NCBI RefSeq assembly: GCF_029626155.1 | Contig: NZ_JARUBL010000001.1 | Span: forward strand, 6,476,501 to 6,540,500 | Length of the DNA: 64,000 bases | Source: Solwaraspora sp. WMMD1047 | GTDB taxonomy: Bacteria > Actinomycetota > Actinomycetes > Mycobacteriales > Micromonosporaceae | Reading direction: 5' to 3' | Shown: piece after piece, positions 27,663 to 36,749 of the stretch | Layout: every line of letters begins with the position of its first letter | How positions within the stretch are numbered: the stretch's first letter is position 1 | The notes under the pieces: generated by a model | Told to the model about the DNA's origin: nothing | The model's input: only the letters and a program-made list of their open reading frames with translations | Database searches by the model: none | Position numbers and translations under genes: made by a program

Positions 27663-28358
27663 ATGGCACTTACCGACGACGCGATCGCCAAGATCCGCAG
27701 CATGATCCAGAGCGGCGAGCTGCCGCCGGGTGCGCGGCTGCCGCCGGAGCCGCAGTTGGCCGCGCAGATGGGGCTGTCGCGCAGCGGGGTCCGGGAGGCC
27801 GTGAAGGTGCTCGAATCGGCCCGGGTGCTCGACGTACGCCGCGGTGACGGCACCTACGTCACGAGCCTCGCGCCCCGGCTGCTGCTGGAGGGCCTGGGCG
27901 TCGCGGTCGAACTGCTGCGCGACGACACCCTGCTGGAGGTGATGGAGGTACGCCGGATGCTGGAGCCGGTGGCGACCGGCCTGGCCGCGCTGCGGATGAC
28001 CGGCACCCAACTGGACGAGCTCAGCCAGATTCTCGACGACATGCGGGGGGCGGCCGACGACGCGGAGAAGCTGATCCAGTTCGACACCGCCTTCCACCAC
28101 ACCGTCGTCGCCGCCGCCGGCAACGAGACGCTCACCTCGCTGCTGGACGGGCTCTCCAGCCGCACCCTGCGGGCCCGGGTGTGGCGAGGGCTGATCGAGG
28201 GCAACGCGGCGCACAAGACGATCGACGAGCACCACGCGATCTACCTCGCGCTGCGCTCGCGCGACCAACTGCTCGCCCACGCCAGCGCGCTCATCCACGT
28301 CAACACCTCCGAGGCGTGGCTGCGTACGGTGCTCGCCGCCAAGGCGACGGACGCCTGA
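27663..28358 (+). CDS. FadR-subfamily GntR regulator of the L-fucose locus
   Basis: 231 residues. An N-terminal winged helix (about 1-70: ELPPGARLPPEPQLAAQMG, LSRSGVREAVKVLE, RRGDGTYV) precedes an all-helical FCD effector domain (about 85-220). Its metal ligands are visible: Asp/His in QFDTAFHHTVVAAAGN and His in DEHHAIYLAL. Such regulators usually release DNA on binding a sugar acid, here perhaps fuconate or ketodeoxyfuconate. Divergent from the aldo/keto reductase and convergent with the lactonase gene. Confidence 0.88.
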   Translation: MALTDDAIAKIRSMIQSGELPPGARLPPEPQLAAQMGLSRSGVREAVKVLESARVLDVRRGDGTYVTSLAPRLLLEGLGVAVELLRDDTLLEVMEVRRMLEPVATGLAALRMTGTQLDELSQILDDMRGAADDAEKLIQFDTAFHHTVVAAAGNETLTSLLDGLSSRTLRARVWRGLIEGNAAHKTIDEHHAIYLALRSRDQLLAHASALIHVNTSEAWLRTVLAAKATDA

Positions 28359-28375
28359 CCCGCGGTCGGCGCGGA

Positions 28376-29260
28376 TCATGCCGACGGCGCGTCGGGGTCG
28401 ATCCCGTCGGCCGGGAGGGTCAGGCCGTAGGTGCGGATGGCGGTGCCGGCGAAGATGTCGCGCCGCTGCCGCGTCGACAGCGGCGGCAGCGCGACCTCCA
28501 GCGCCCGCCGCACCCCCGGGTAGTCGGACCTGAGCAGGCACACCGGCCAGTCCGAGCCAAACATCAGACGATCGGCCCCGAACTCCTCGATCGCCACCTC
28601 GACGAACGGGCGCAGCTCGTCCGGCGACCAGTCCGGCCGGGCCTCGGTGACCAGTCCGGAGAGCTTGCCGGTGACGTTGGCGTTGGCGGCCAGCTCGGCG
28701 ACTGGCCCCCGCCAGCTCGACAGGCCCGCCGCACCCTGGTCGATCCGGGGTTTTCCCAGGTGGTCGAGGACGAACCGGAGCTGCGGCAGGGCCCGCGCCG
28801 CCCGGGCCGCCGCCGGCAGCTGGTCGGCCCGGATCACCAGGTCGAAGGCGAGCCCGGCGGCGGCGACGTCGGCGAGGCCGCGCCGCACGTCGACCCGGTC
28901 CAGGTAGTCGGGGTCCGGGTCGCCCTGCACCTGCGACCGTACGCCGACCAGCAGCTCACCCCCACGCAGCCGGCGGTAGCCGTCGATGGTGCCGGAGACG
29001 TTCCCGGCCGCGACATCCAGCCAGGCCACCACCCCGAGGATGGGCGCCGTGTCGGCGGCGTAGCCGAGGAACTCGGCCGCCTCGTCGGGGTGGCAGCGGC
29101 CGCCCTCCACGAGCACGGTGCCGTGCACGCCCGTCGCGGTGAGCTCGGCGGTCAGGTCGGCCGGGGTGAACGGCCGGCGGATGGCGGTCAGCCCGGGTTC
29201 GTCGAGCCAGGGGTAGCCGCGTTCCGGCCGCCACAGGTGATGGTGCGCGTCGATGATCAT
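28376..29260 (-). CDS. Amidohydrolase-family lactonase (probable L-fuconolactonase)
   Basis: 294 residues. The metal-binding HxH sits at the start ([18 protein letters not shown]), with DHLGKP and GSDWPV motifs later, as in the amidohydrolase clan members that hydrolyse sugar lactones (L-fuconolactonase, L-rhamnonolactonase, 4-sulfomuconolactonase). It overlaps the fuconate dehydratase by 4 bases, which supports L-fucono-1,4-lactone as substrate: it would turn the product of the aldose dehydrogenase into L-fuconate. Only 18 bases separate it from the convergent regulator. Confidence 0.85.
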   Translation of the reverse strand: MIIDAHHHLWRPERGYPWLDEPGLTAIRRPFTPADLTAELTATGVHGTVLVEGGRCHPDEAAEFLGYAADTAPILGVVAWLDVAAGNVSGTIDGYRRLRGGELLVGVRSQVQGDPDPDYLDRVDVRRGLADVAAAGLAFDLVIRADQLPAAARAARALPQLRFVLDHLGKPRIDQGAAGLSSWRGPVAELAANANVTGKLSGLVTEARPDWSPDELRPFVEVAIEEFGADRLMFGSDWPVCLLRSDYPGVRRALEVALPPLSTRQRRDIFAGTAIRTYGLTLPADGIDPDAPSA

Positions 29261-30573
29261 GCGACCTCCCCGGTCGGCGTCGAGGTCCATTGCGGACCGT
29301 CGGGGAACCGGTAGTCGGCCAGGGTGGCGGCGACGATCTCCGCGCTCATGCCGGCGGCGGTCGGCGCGAGATACCGTCCGTCGCGGACGCGTACCGGATC
29401 GACGAAGTGTTCGTGCAGGTGGTCGATGTACTCGATCGCCCGGTCGGAGGTGCTGCCGCTGACCGCGACGAAGTCGAACATCGCCAGGTGCTGCACGAGT
29501 TCGCAGAGCCCCACCCCGCCGGCGTGCGGGCAGACCGGCACCCCGAACTTCGCGGCGAGCAGCAGGATCGCCAGGTTCTCGTTGACCCCGGCGACCCGGC
29601 AGGCGTCGATCTGCACCACGTCGACCGCGTCGGCCCGCAGCAACTGCTTGAACATCACCGCGTTGTGCACGTGTTCGCCGGTCGCCACCTTGACCGGGGC
29701 GAGCGCCTTGCGCACCTCGGCGTGCCCGAGCACGTCGTCCGGGGAGGTCGGCTCCTCGATCCAGTACGGGTCGTACGGCGCCAACTCGCGCATCCACCGG
29801 ATCGCCTCGGGTACGCCCCAGATCTGGTTGGCGTCGACGGCGATCGCGACGTCCGGCCCGACCGCCTGCCGGGCGATGGTCATCCGGCGGACGTCGTCGG
29901 CCAGGTTGCCACCGACCTTGAGTTTGATCAGCCGGTAGCCCGCCCCGACCGCCTCCTTGCAGAGCCGGGCCAGCTTCTCGTCGTCGTAGCCCAGCCAGCC
30001 GGGGGTGGTGGTGTAGGCGGGGTAGCCCTCCGCCCGCAGCCGGTGCTCGCGCTCGGCCCGGCCCGCGGCGGCGGCGCGCAGCAGCGCCAGCGCCTCCTCC
30101 TCGGTGAGGGCGTCGCGCAGGTAGCGGAAGTCGACCTGCGCCACGAGCTGCTCCGGGGTGAGATCGGCGAGCAGCTTCCAGAGCGGCTTGCCGGCCCGCC
30201 GGCCGGCGAGGTCCCACACCGCGTTGACCAGCCCACCGGCGGCCATGTGCACGACGCCCTTCTCCGGGCCGAGCCACCTGATCTGGCTGTCGCCGACGAG
30301 CCGCCGGGCCAGCGCCCCCGGATCGGCGAGCAGTTCGTCGACCGGCTGGCCGACCACCATCGGGGCGAGCGACCGTACCGCCGCGACCTGGATCTCGGTG
30401 CCCCGGCCGACGGTGAAGACCAGGCCGTGGCCCTGCGCCCCCGTCGAGGTCCGCAGGATGACGTACGCCGCGGAGTAGTCCGGGAACGGGTTCATCGCGT
30501 CCGATCCGTCGCGGTGCCGGGAGGTGGGGAACCGTACGTCGATGGTTTCTACGGCCGAGATGCGTTCAGTCAC
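29257..30573 (-). CDS. L-fuconate dehydratase (enolase superfamily)
   Basis: 438 residues. The residues seen match those of characterised L-fuconate dehydratases nearly one for one: K217-x-K219 (KLKVGG), D247 and N249 (VDAN), E274 ([10 protein letters not shown]), E300 (ATGEHVHNA) and H350 (CPHAGGVG). The capping domain begins [20 protein letters not shown], also typical. It dehydrates L-fuconate to 2-keto-3-deoxy-L-fuconate. This is the most specific gene in the locus and the reason for naming the pathway. It is 82 bases downstream of the permease gene, perhaps in the same transcript. Confidence 0.92.
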   Translation of the reverse strand: MTERISAVETIDVRFPTSRHRDGSDAMNPFPDYSAAYVILRTSTGAQGHGLVFTVGRGTEIQVAAVRSLAPMVVGQPVDELLADPGALARRLVGDSQIRWLGPEKGVVHMAAGGLVNAVWDLAGRRAGKPLWKLLADLTPEQLVAQVDFRYLRDALTEEEALALLRAAAAGRAEREHRLRAEGYPAYTTTPGWLGYDDEKLARLCKEAVGAGYRLIKLKVGGNLADDVRRMTIARQAVGPDVAIAVDANQIWGVPEAIRWMRELAPYDPYWIEEPTSPDDVLGHAEVRKALAPVKVATGEHVHNAVMFKQLLRADAVDVVQIDACRVAGVNENLAILLLAAKFGVPVCPHAGGVGLCELVQHLAMFDFVAVSGSTSDRAIEYIDHLHEHFVDPVRVRDGRYLAPTAAGMSAEIVAATLADYRFPDGPQWTSTPTGEVA

Positions 30574-30655
30574 CGGGACTCCTGGAGGTAGATCGGCGGC
30601 CGCTCTCGGCCCCGTGGTTATGGCTCGCGATCGCCCGGTCGGCGGGCCGGTCGCC

Positions 30656-31702
30656 TCAGGTCTGTGCCTTGCCTCCGGTGATGCGGGAGACCACCAGGGC
30701 CACCAGGATGACGGTGCCGTTCAGGAAGTTCGTCCACTGCGCGGGCACCCCGGCCAGGGTCAAAACATTGATAATCATAAATAAAAGGAGTACGCCGGTG
30801 AAGGCGCCGAAGACGCTGCCCTTGCCGCCGTTGAGGCTGACGCCGCCGATCACCGCAGCCGCGAAGACCTGGAAGATGGCGCCACTGCCCTGGGCGGCCG
30901 GTACCGCCGCCAGCCGGCCGCTGATCAGCAGGCCGGCGAGCGCCGCGAGCACACTGGCCACGATCAACGCGATCCACAGCACCCGATCGGTCCGGATCCC
31001 GGCCGCCCGGGCCGCGTCGGCGTTACCGCCGATCGCGTAGAGCGACCGACCGGCGCGGGTGTAGCCGAGGATGACGATCCCCCCGGCGAACAGCAGCAGC
31101 GACAGCCAGATCGAGGCCGGAATCCCCAGCCAACTGGTGGAGCCGAGGTAGGTCATCGACTCCGGCAACGCGAAAAAGGTCTGTCCACCGGAGATGCCGG
31201 TGAGCAGTCCGCGCAGCACGATCAGCATGCCCAGCGTCACGATGAAGCCGTTGAGGCCGAAGCGGACGATGAGCAGCCCGTTGAAGGCGCCGACCAGGGC
31301 ACCGACGAGCAGGACGACCGGGACCGCCCAGCCGTCCGGCAGCGCGTTCAGGCCGAGACCCCGGGTCAGCGCCGGATCGATGACCAGCCACGCCGCGACC
31401 CCGGGCGCGAGACCGAAGGTGGACTCCAGCGACAGGTCCATCTTGCCGGTGATCAGCACGATCGTCTGGGCCAGAACCAGGATGGCGATCTCCGACATGC
31501 TCTGCAGCACGTTGATGATGTTGTCGGACCGCAGGAAGACCGGGCTGACGATCGACCCCACGATCGCGACCGCGATGATCGCCGGCACCAGCGCCAGGTC
31601 GCGCAGCCGGGCAATGGCCAGACTCCGGGACGAGGCGGGCGGTCGACCCGGCGGTGGCGACGCCGACGACGGTGGCGGGGCGGTGGAGAGCGTCTCAGAC
31701 AT
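30656..31702 (-). CDS. Ribose-type ABC permease (sugar importer)
   Basis: 348 residues, about ten helices, BPD_transp_2 family, with the cytoplasmic coupling loop [13 protein letters not shown]. It forms the channel of a RbsC-type sugar importer with the ATPase and binding protein upstream. The ATG at 31702 overlaps the ATPase gene by 8 bases. Odd point: near the end a run of about 30 bases (30761-30790) is AT-rich and contains a TTA leucine codon at 30782-30784, rare in such genomes and read by the bldA tRNA in streptomycetes. Confidence 0.9.
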   Translation of the reverse strand: MSETLSTAPPPSSASPPPGRPPASSRSLAIARLRDLALVPAIIAVAIVGSIVSPVFLRSDNIINVLQSMSEIAILVLAQTIVLITGKMDLSLESTFGLAPGVAAWLVIDPALTRGLGLNALPDGWAVPVVLLVGALVGAFNGLLIVRFGLNGFIVTLGMLIVLRGLLTGISGGQTFFALPESMTYLGSTSWLGIPASIWLSLLLFAGGIVILGYTRAGRSLYAIGGNADAARAAGIRTDRVLWIALIVASVLAALAGLLISGRLAAVPAAQGSGAIFQVFAAAVIGGVSLNGGKGSVFGAFTGVLLLFMIINVLTLAGVPAQWTNFLNGTVILVALVVSRITGGKAQT

Positions 31703-33236
31703 GGTGCAGATCCACCCCTTCCATGGCGGCGACCAGATCGTTGTCACGCCAGCCGTGCGTCATCTCGTCGACGACCCGGCCCTGGAACATCACCAGCACC
31801 CGGTCACAGATCCGCAGGTCGTCGAGTTCGTCGGAGACGACGAGCACGGCCGTGCCACGTCGGCGGACCTCCTCGACGACGCCCAGGAGGGTCTGCTTGG
31901 ACCGCACGTCGACGCCGGCGGTCGGCGTGATCAGCACCAGCACCTTCGGGTCGCTGGCCAACGCCCGGCCCATGACCACCTTCTGCTGGTTGCCACCGGA
32001 CAGCTCGGCGACCGGCACGCCCGGCCCGGCCGCCTTGATCGTCAGCGCGGCGATGGTGTCGCGGGCCAGGGCGTCGCGGCGGGCGGACGAGATGAGGCCC
32101 CGCCGGCCGATTCGATCCGGCACGGTCATCGTCACGTTCTCGGCGATGGAGAGCAACGGCACCAGGCCCTCCCGGTGCCGGTCCTGCGGCACCAGCCCGA
32201 TGCCGGCGTCGAGGGCGTCGGGCACACTGCCCGGCCGGAGCACCCGGCCGTCGACGGCGACCGTGCCCCGGGCGGGCCGGGCCAGCCCGGTGATCGCCTC
32301 CGCGACCTCGACCTTGCCGCTGCCGCCCCCGCCCGCGAGGCCGACCACCTCGCCGGCCCGGGCCGCCAGCGACAGCTCGGCGCCGGATGCGGTGACCAGG
32401 TCACGCACCGACAGCAGCACCGGCGCGTCGGCGGGCATCAACCGGCGGTCGGACTCCGGCATCGACACGTCCTCGCCGGTCATCGCGGTGACCAGCGCCG
32501 GCCGGCTCAGCTGCGCCACCGGAGCGGTGAGGATGTGCCGGGCGTCGCGGAAGACGGTCACCTGGTCGCAGATCTCGTAGATCTCCTGCAGATGGTGGCT
32601 GATGAACAGGAACGTCACCCCCTGGGACCGCAGGTCCCGGATCCGGGTGAAGAGCCGGTTGATGCCGGCGCCGTCGAGCTGGGCGGTCGGCTCGTCGAGG
32701 ATGATGAACCGGGCGCCGAAGGAGAGCGCCCGGGCGATCTCCACGAACTGCCGCTGCTCGACGGTGAGGGTGGAGGCGGGCTGCCGGACGTCGACATCGA
32801 CCGACCACGCCGCCAGCAGCCGCGCCGCCTCCCGGCGCAGCCGGGACCAGTGGATCAGTCCGCCCGCGCCCCGGGCGTGCCGGTTGAGGAACAGGTTCTC
32901 CGCCACGGTGAGGGTGGGGATGATCGTCGACCGCTGGTAGACGCAGGCCACCCGCTGCCGCCAGGCGTCGCGATCCCCCAACGGCGGCGCCGGCCGCCCG
33001 TCGAAGGTCACCGTGCCGTGGTCGGCGGCGAGCAGCCCGGTGAGAATGCCGACAAGCGTCGACTTGCCGGCGCCGTTGCGTCCGACCAGGGCGTGCGTCT
33101 CACCCGGCCGGACCACCAGGTCGACCCCGGACAGGGCGACCGTCGAGCCGAACCGTTTGGTGATGTCGACGGCCTCGACGACGGGTCGGCCGTCGCCGGC
33201 CGATCCGTCGGTCCGGCGCTGCGCGGGCGTACTCAT
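31695..33236 (-). CDS. Ribose-type ABC importer ATPase, two domains
   Basis: 513 residues, two fused nucleotide-binding domains as in RbsA/MglA. The first has an intact Walker A (GRNGAGKST), Q-loop (CVYQRSTIIPTLT) and Walker B (FIILDEPTAQLD). The second has GGGGSGKVEV, where the Ser/Thr after Lys is replaced, normal for this family, with signature LSGGNQQKVVMGRAL. ATG 33236 overlaps the binding-protein stop (ATGA). Energises uptake of the locus sugar, predicted L-fucose. Confidence 0.9.
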   Translation of the reverse strand: MSTPAQRRTDGSAGDGRPVVEAVDITKRFGSTVALSGVDLVVRPGETHALVGRNGAGKSTLVGILTGLLAADHGTVTFDGRPAPPLGDRDAWRQRVACVYQRSTIIPTLTVAENLFLNRHARGAGGLIHWSRLRREAARLLAAWSVDVDVRQPASTLTVEQRQFVEIARALSFGARFIILDEPTAQLDGAGINRLFTRIRDLRSQGVTFLFISHHLQEIYEICDQVTVFRDARHILTAPVAQLSRPALVTAMTGEDVSMPESDRRLMPADAPVLLSVRDLVTASGAELSLAARAGEVVGLAGGGGSGKVEVAEAITGLARPARGTVAVDGRVLRPGSVPDALDAGIGLVPQDRHREGLVPLLSIAENVTMTVPDRIGRRGLISSARRDALARDTIAALTIKAAGPGVPVAELSGGNQQKVVMGRALASDPKVLVLITPTAGVDVRSKQTLLGVVEEVRRRGTAVLVVSDELDDLRICDRVLVMFQGRVVDEMTHGWRDNDLVAAMEGVDLHHV

Positions 33237-34297
33237 GCGTTGTTGCCCCACAGGGACGGGTCGTCGAACTTCAGCGTGGGCTCACCCGCGATCGGCGCCC
33301 CGTCCAGCGTCACCAGCGGCGCCGGAAGCTGGTCCTCCAGCAGGCCCTCCCGCACCTGGATGATGTTGCTGCCGTGCTCGGTCGGACCGGGCTGGAACGT
33401 GGTGCCCGCGATCGCCGCCTTCACGTACTCCAGCCCGTACTTCGCGTACAGGTCGGCCGGCTGGCTGACGGTGGCGTCGATCAGACCCGCACCGATGTTC
33501 TTCAGCTCCTCGGGAATCCCGTCGTTGGAGACCACGAAGACGTGCTTCGGGTCGGTCGGCGGCACCTGCAGGCCGCGCTGCTTGAGGATCTGCAGGGTGC
33601 CCGACAACGCGAACGAGGACTGCATGTAGACACCCTTGATGTCCGGGTCGGAGGCGAACCTGGTCTGCAGCTTCGCCGCCGCCACGTCCGCCTTCCAGTC
33701 GGTGGCCTCACCGAAGACGGTGATCTCCGGGAACTCGGTCCGCATGCACTCGTTGAACGCCTCGGTGCGGTCCCGGCCGTTGATCGAGTCGAGGCCACCC
33801 TGGAGCATGACGACCTTGCCCCGGCCGCCGAGCTTCGTACCGAGGAACTGGCACGCCTTGACGCCGTACGCGCGGTTGTCGGCGCGGACGACCATGAAGA
33901 CGTTGCCGGTGTCCGGCCGGGTGTCGATGGTGACCACCGGGATCTTGCGGCTGTCGAGCTGGGCCAGCGTCGGCGCGATGGCGGCGGTGTCCTGCGGCGC
34001 CATCACCACCCCCTCGACCCCCTGGCTGATGAAGGTCTGGGTGTTCGAGATGAGGTTGGCGATGTCGTTCTGTGAGTTGGTGGTCTTGAGCTCGATGCCC
34101 AGCTCGTCGCCGAACTGTGGGACGTACTCGATGTACGAGTTCCAGAAGTCCGTGTCGGACCGCGGGTAGTCCACCCCGACCAGCGGTTCGGCGTTGCCGC
34201 CCTCGCCGGTCGGGTCGTCGCCGCAGCCGGCGGCGAGGGTCGCCGACGCCGTCAACACCATGGTCAGCCCCACGCCCAGCAGAGCTCTGCGCTTCAT
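33233..34297 (-). CDS. Ribose-type sugar-binding lipoprotein
   Basis: 354 residues. The lipobox LAAGCGDD follows a hydrophobic signal. The mature part is a type I periplasmic-binding fold (PBP1, RbsB-like), with GVVMAPQDTAAIAPTLAQLD and KIPVVTIDT near the hinge. First gene of the importer operon, preceded by GGAGG. With the permease and ATPase it should capture the sugar handled by the downstream fuconate pathway. Specificity for L-fucose is inferred from context. Confidence 0.88.
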   Translation of the reverse strand: MKRRALLGVGLTMVLTASATLAAGCGDDPTGEGGNAEPLVGVDYPRSDTDFWNSYIEYVPQFGDELGIELKTTNSQNDIANLISNTQTFISQGVEGVVMAPQDTAAIAPTLAQLDSRKIPVVTIDTRPDTGNVFMVVRADNRAYGVKACQFLGTKLGGRGKVVMLQGGLDSINGRDRTEAFNECMRTEFPEITVFGEATDWKADVAAAKLQTRFASDPDIKGVYMQSSFALSGTLQILKQRGLQVPPTDPKHVFVVSNDGIPEELKNIGAGLIDATVSQPADLYAKYGLEYVKAAIAGTTFQPGPTEHGSNIIQVREGLLEDQLPAPLVTLDGAPIAGEPTLKFDDPSLWGNNA

Positions 34298-34708
34298 CGT
34301 CGTTCCTCCAGGTGGGAAGTCGGGCGGTGCGGGTCAGACCGCGTTGATGGCCCCCTGCCTCCGGCCAGCCCCACTGCTTGCCCGGTGATCGAGCTGGAGC
34401 GGCGACGGAAACGTGGCGAGCCCTCCAGACACGGATGGCGCGGGTGGTGGTGGTTGCTCAAGCGGCCGAGACATCAGACGTTAGGCGTCTCGATCGCGTG
34501 ACGTCAACGGCTAGTCATGGGAAAAATCGGACCAGAGGTCGGGGAGGCACTCCAGGCTGTCCGGCCTTGCCACAGGCAATACATCTCATGAATCAGACCC
34601 CAGCCGACGGGCCGGAAGTCGGTACCACAAGTCTCTCGACCGCTCGCCAAAGGCCGGCTCATCCCGAGCAGTTGAGTAGCCGGGACTGGAGGGGGAAGTG
34701 CAATAGCC
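34298..34708. other. Intergenic region with divergent promoters
   Basis: About 410 bases between the sugar-binding lipoprotein and the divergent tandem-PAP2 gene. It holds the operator-like repeat at 34471-34490. I see no RNA gene or coding frame with convincing codon use. GGAGGGGG precedes the PAP2 start. Confidence 0.6.
34471..34490 (+). promoter_or_regulatory. Candidate operator of the L-fucose locus, copy 2
   Basis: ACATCAGACGTTAGG at 34471-34485 repeats the element at 27612-27626 (13 of 15 identical). The embedded AGACG-TTAGG-CGTCT (34476-34490) is a perfect 5-bp inverted repeat. It lies upstream of the importer operon (start 34297), so one regulator could bind both outer promoters of the locus. 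Confidence 0.55.
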
Positions 34709-36250
34709 ATGCTTGACGAGTTCGGACGGTTGGAGCCACGTCCGTTGGAGCGCTTCGCGGGGCGAGCCTCGGCCGGGTTGGTGGGTGTCGGGGCGGCAGG
34801 GGTGCTGTTCGCTGTGCTGTTGAGTCTCGTACGCACAGCATGGGCGCCACTACAGAACGTGGACAGCGCCGTCGCGGACTGGTTCAACAGCGCCGTCGCG
34901 GGCAGCGACATCGTGGTCGTCGTCCTGCGCGGGGTGACCGACTTCGGCGGTCGAGGCATGCTCACGGTCGTGCTGGTGGCCGCGACCGGTTACCTGCTGA
35001 TCCGCCGCCAACCCCGGCTGGCGGTGTACGTGGTGATCTCGTCGCTCGGCGCGCTCATCCTCGATCCTGTCGTCAAGCTGCTGGTGGAGCGGATCCGACC
35101 CGAGGTGGCGGATCCGGTGGTTACCGCCCCCGGGCCCAGCTTTCCCAGTGGACACGCCCTCGGCTCGCTGGTCTCGTACGGTGTCCTGCTGCTGGTCTTC
35201 CTCCCGGCCGTGCCGCCACGGCGCCGGCGCCTGGTCGGCGCCGGGGTGGCCACGCTGGTGGCCCTCATCGGGCTGACCCGGGTCGCCCTCGGCGTGCACT
35301 ACGTCAGTGATGTCGTCGGCGGATGGGCGCTCGGCGTGGCATGGCTCGGTGTCACCTCCGCCGCATTCCGCCGTTGGCAGATCGAGACTGGTCGGACCGC
35401 CACACCGGCCGGGGAAGGACCGACCTCGGGAGCCGCGGCCGCGCTACGCCCCACCGACGGCCGACCTTCCGGGCCGGCGCACCCGCTGCTGATCGCCACC
35501 AAGCTGCTGGTCGCCGCGGTCCTGACCGTGGGGGCGGCCTTCGGCGCCGGCGTACTGGTCACCACGGTCCTCGACGGCACCGCGCTCGCCGAGGCGGACC
35601 TGGCCGCGGTGCAGTGGTTCGCCACCCAACGCACCGATCCCTGGACGACAGTCCTGACGGCGGCGAACAACCTGGGCAGGACCTACTGGATCATCACCTG
35701 GACCCTCGGTGCGAGCGGCATCGCCCTGGCCCTGTTCCGCCGCTGGCGACCGGTCGTCTTCCTCTGGACCGTCATGGTGGGCGAGGTGATCCTCTTCCTC
35801 ATCACCGCCACAGTGGTGACCCGGGCCCGGCCACTGGTCCAACCGCTGCAACCGGATCTACCACCCACGGCGAGCTTCCCATCGGGTCACGTCGCCGGAG
35901 CGCTGTGCCTGTACGGCGCCACTGCGATCCTCGTCTGGCAGGCCACCAGGTCGACGCTGTGGCGGACCGTCGCGGTGACCGGCGCACTGGTGATACCCGC
36001 ACTCGTCGCGGTGGCCCGACTCTACCGCGGTGTGCACCACCCGACTGACATCGCCGGCAGCATCCTGCTGACCGGGCTGTGGCTGACCGCCAGCTACCTG
36101 ATCCTGCATCCCGGACAGGACGATGACGGCGGGGGCCGACGAACCGACTGGTCGCTCCCGATGAGCGGTAACGCTCGGCGCAGCCGCAGCAGTCCTGACC
36201 TCCGTGGAACCAGGACGTGTGCTCACCCCGGATCCAGGAGCGACGAATAG
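34709..36250 (+). CDS. Tandem PAP2 phosphatase membrane protein
   Basis: 513 residues with two PAP2 (lipid phosphatase) domains. The first (about 30-235) is catalytically complete: K-x6-RP in KLLVERIRP, PSGH, and TRVALGVHYVSD. The second (about 255-470) keeps PSGH and ARLYRGVHHPTD but has no Lys in motif 1 (VVTRARPL), so it may be inactive. Likely role: dephosphorylation of undecaprenyl-pyrophosphate or another lipid phosphate at the outer face of the membrane. A paralog lies at 42454. The C-terminal tail of about 40 residues is unrelated to PAP2. Confidence 0.85.
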   Translation: MLDEFGRLEPRPLERFAGRASAGLVGVGAAGVLFAVLLSLVRTAWAPLQNVDSAVADWFNSAVAGSDIVVVVLRGVTDFGGRGMLTVVLVAATGYLLIRRQPRLAVYVVISSLGALILDPVVKLLVERIRPEVADPVVTAPGPSFPSGHALGSLVSYGVLLLVFLPAVPPRRRRLVGAGVATLVALIGLTRVALGVHYVSDVVGGWALGVAWLGVTSAAFRRWQIETGRTATPAGEGPTSGAAAALRPTDGRPSGPAHPLLIATKLLVAAVLTVGAAFGAGVLVTTVLDGTALAEADLAAVQWFATQRTDPWTTVLTAANNLGRTYWIITWTLGASGIALALFRRWRPVVFLWTVMVGEVILFLITATVVTRARPLVQPLQPDLPPTASFPSGHVAGALCLYGATAILVWQATRSTLWRTVAVTGALVIPALVAVARLYRGVHHPTDIAGSILLTGLWLTASYLILHPGQDDDGGGRRTDWSLPMSGNARRSRSSPDLRGTRTCAHPGSRSDE

Positions 36251-36389
36251 TCGCTGCCATACGGTCCGCGCGCCGTACATCTGCATCCGCGGCAACCGCG
36301 ACTCGCCGGCCACCACGCGGCGGTGGTGCCGGCCCGCCGGCCTCAGGGGTTTGAACCCGACGCCGTTGACGAGTTGGCGGACGGAAATG

Positions 36390-36638
36390 GCGGCCCTCAG
36401 CGGGTTACCGGAAACGACGTTGAGTCCCAGATCAGCATAGGAGACCTGAGCGCCGAGCCAGATGCCGAACAAGAGGTGCAGGCCGGAGACCACCACGTGC
36501 AGGTACGACAGCAGGGTCAGCAGGGTCCCGTCCGCGATGCCCGGGTGAGGAAGGTCGCAAGTCCGTCCTGGTGGCAACGCCCCGATCAGTTGCCCCACTC
36601 CGGAGGCGAATTCCGGTGCCACCAGTTCCCTATCTCAC
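36390..36638 (-). pseudogene. Deletion-riddled copy of an FNT-family channel gene
   Basis: The minus strand reads [15 protein letters not shown], then DGTLLTLLSYL, then HVVVSGLHLLFGIWLGAQVS and YADLGLNVVSGN. Each block matches the intact formate/nitrite-transporter gene at 49956-50735 ([55 protein letters not shown]), but segments of about 70 and 28 residues between blocks are missing and the N-terminus is gone. Boundaries are approximate. It lies between the PAP2 gene and the two-component operon. Confidence 0.75.
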
Positions 36639-36681
36639 CGGCACTCAGATATCCCTAAGAGCGCGGACCCCGGCGACGCGC

Positions 36682-36705
36682 TAACCCTGGTCTCAGGTTG
36701 GTCGG
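36682..36705 (+). promoter_or_regulatory. Conserved upstream block, copy A
   Basis: TAACCCTGGTCTCAGGTTGG followed by TCGG, about 45 bases before the response-regulator start. It aligns with the blocks at 42343, 43901, 46258 and 46405 through TAAC-CTCAGGTT-TCGG, with one base missing. Possible autoregulatory site of the adjacent OmpR-type system. Confidence 0.45.
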
Positions 36706-36749
36706 GGAAAATGGGCGGCAGAGCATCAACTGGAAGGGGGCGGGCCGGC

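Noticed and set aside
30761-30790. AT-rich stretch in the permease gene as an internal promoter
   Set aside because: It lies inside a conserved helix-coding segment ([15 protein letters not shown]) and no -35/-10 pair with a following gene on either strand is seen.
35858-36389. Continuation of the FNT-like minus-strand frame beyond 36390
   Set aside because: Similarity to the FNT gene stops near 36390; the rest runs antisense to the PAP2 gene.
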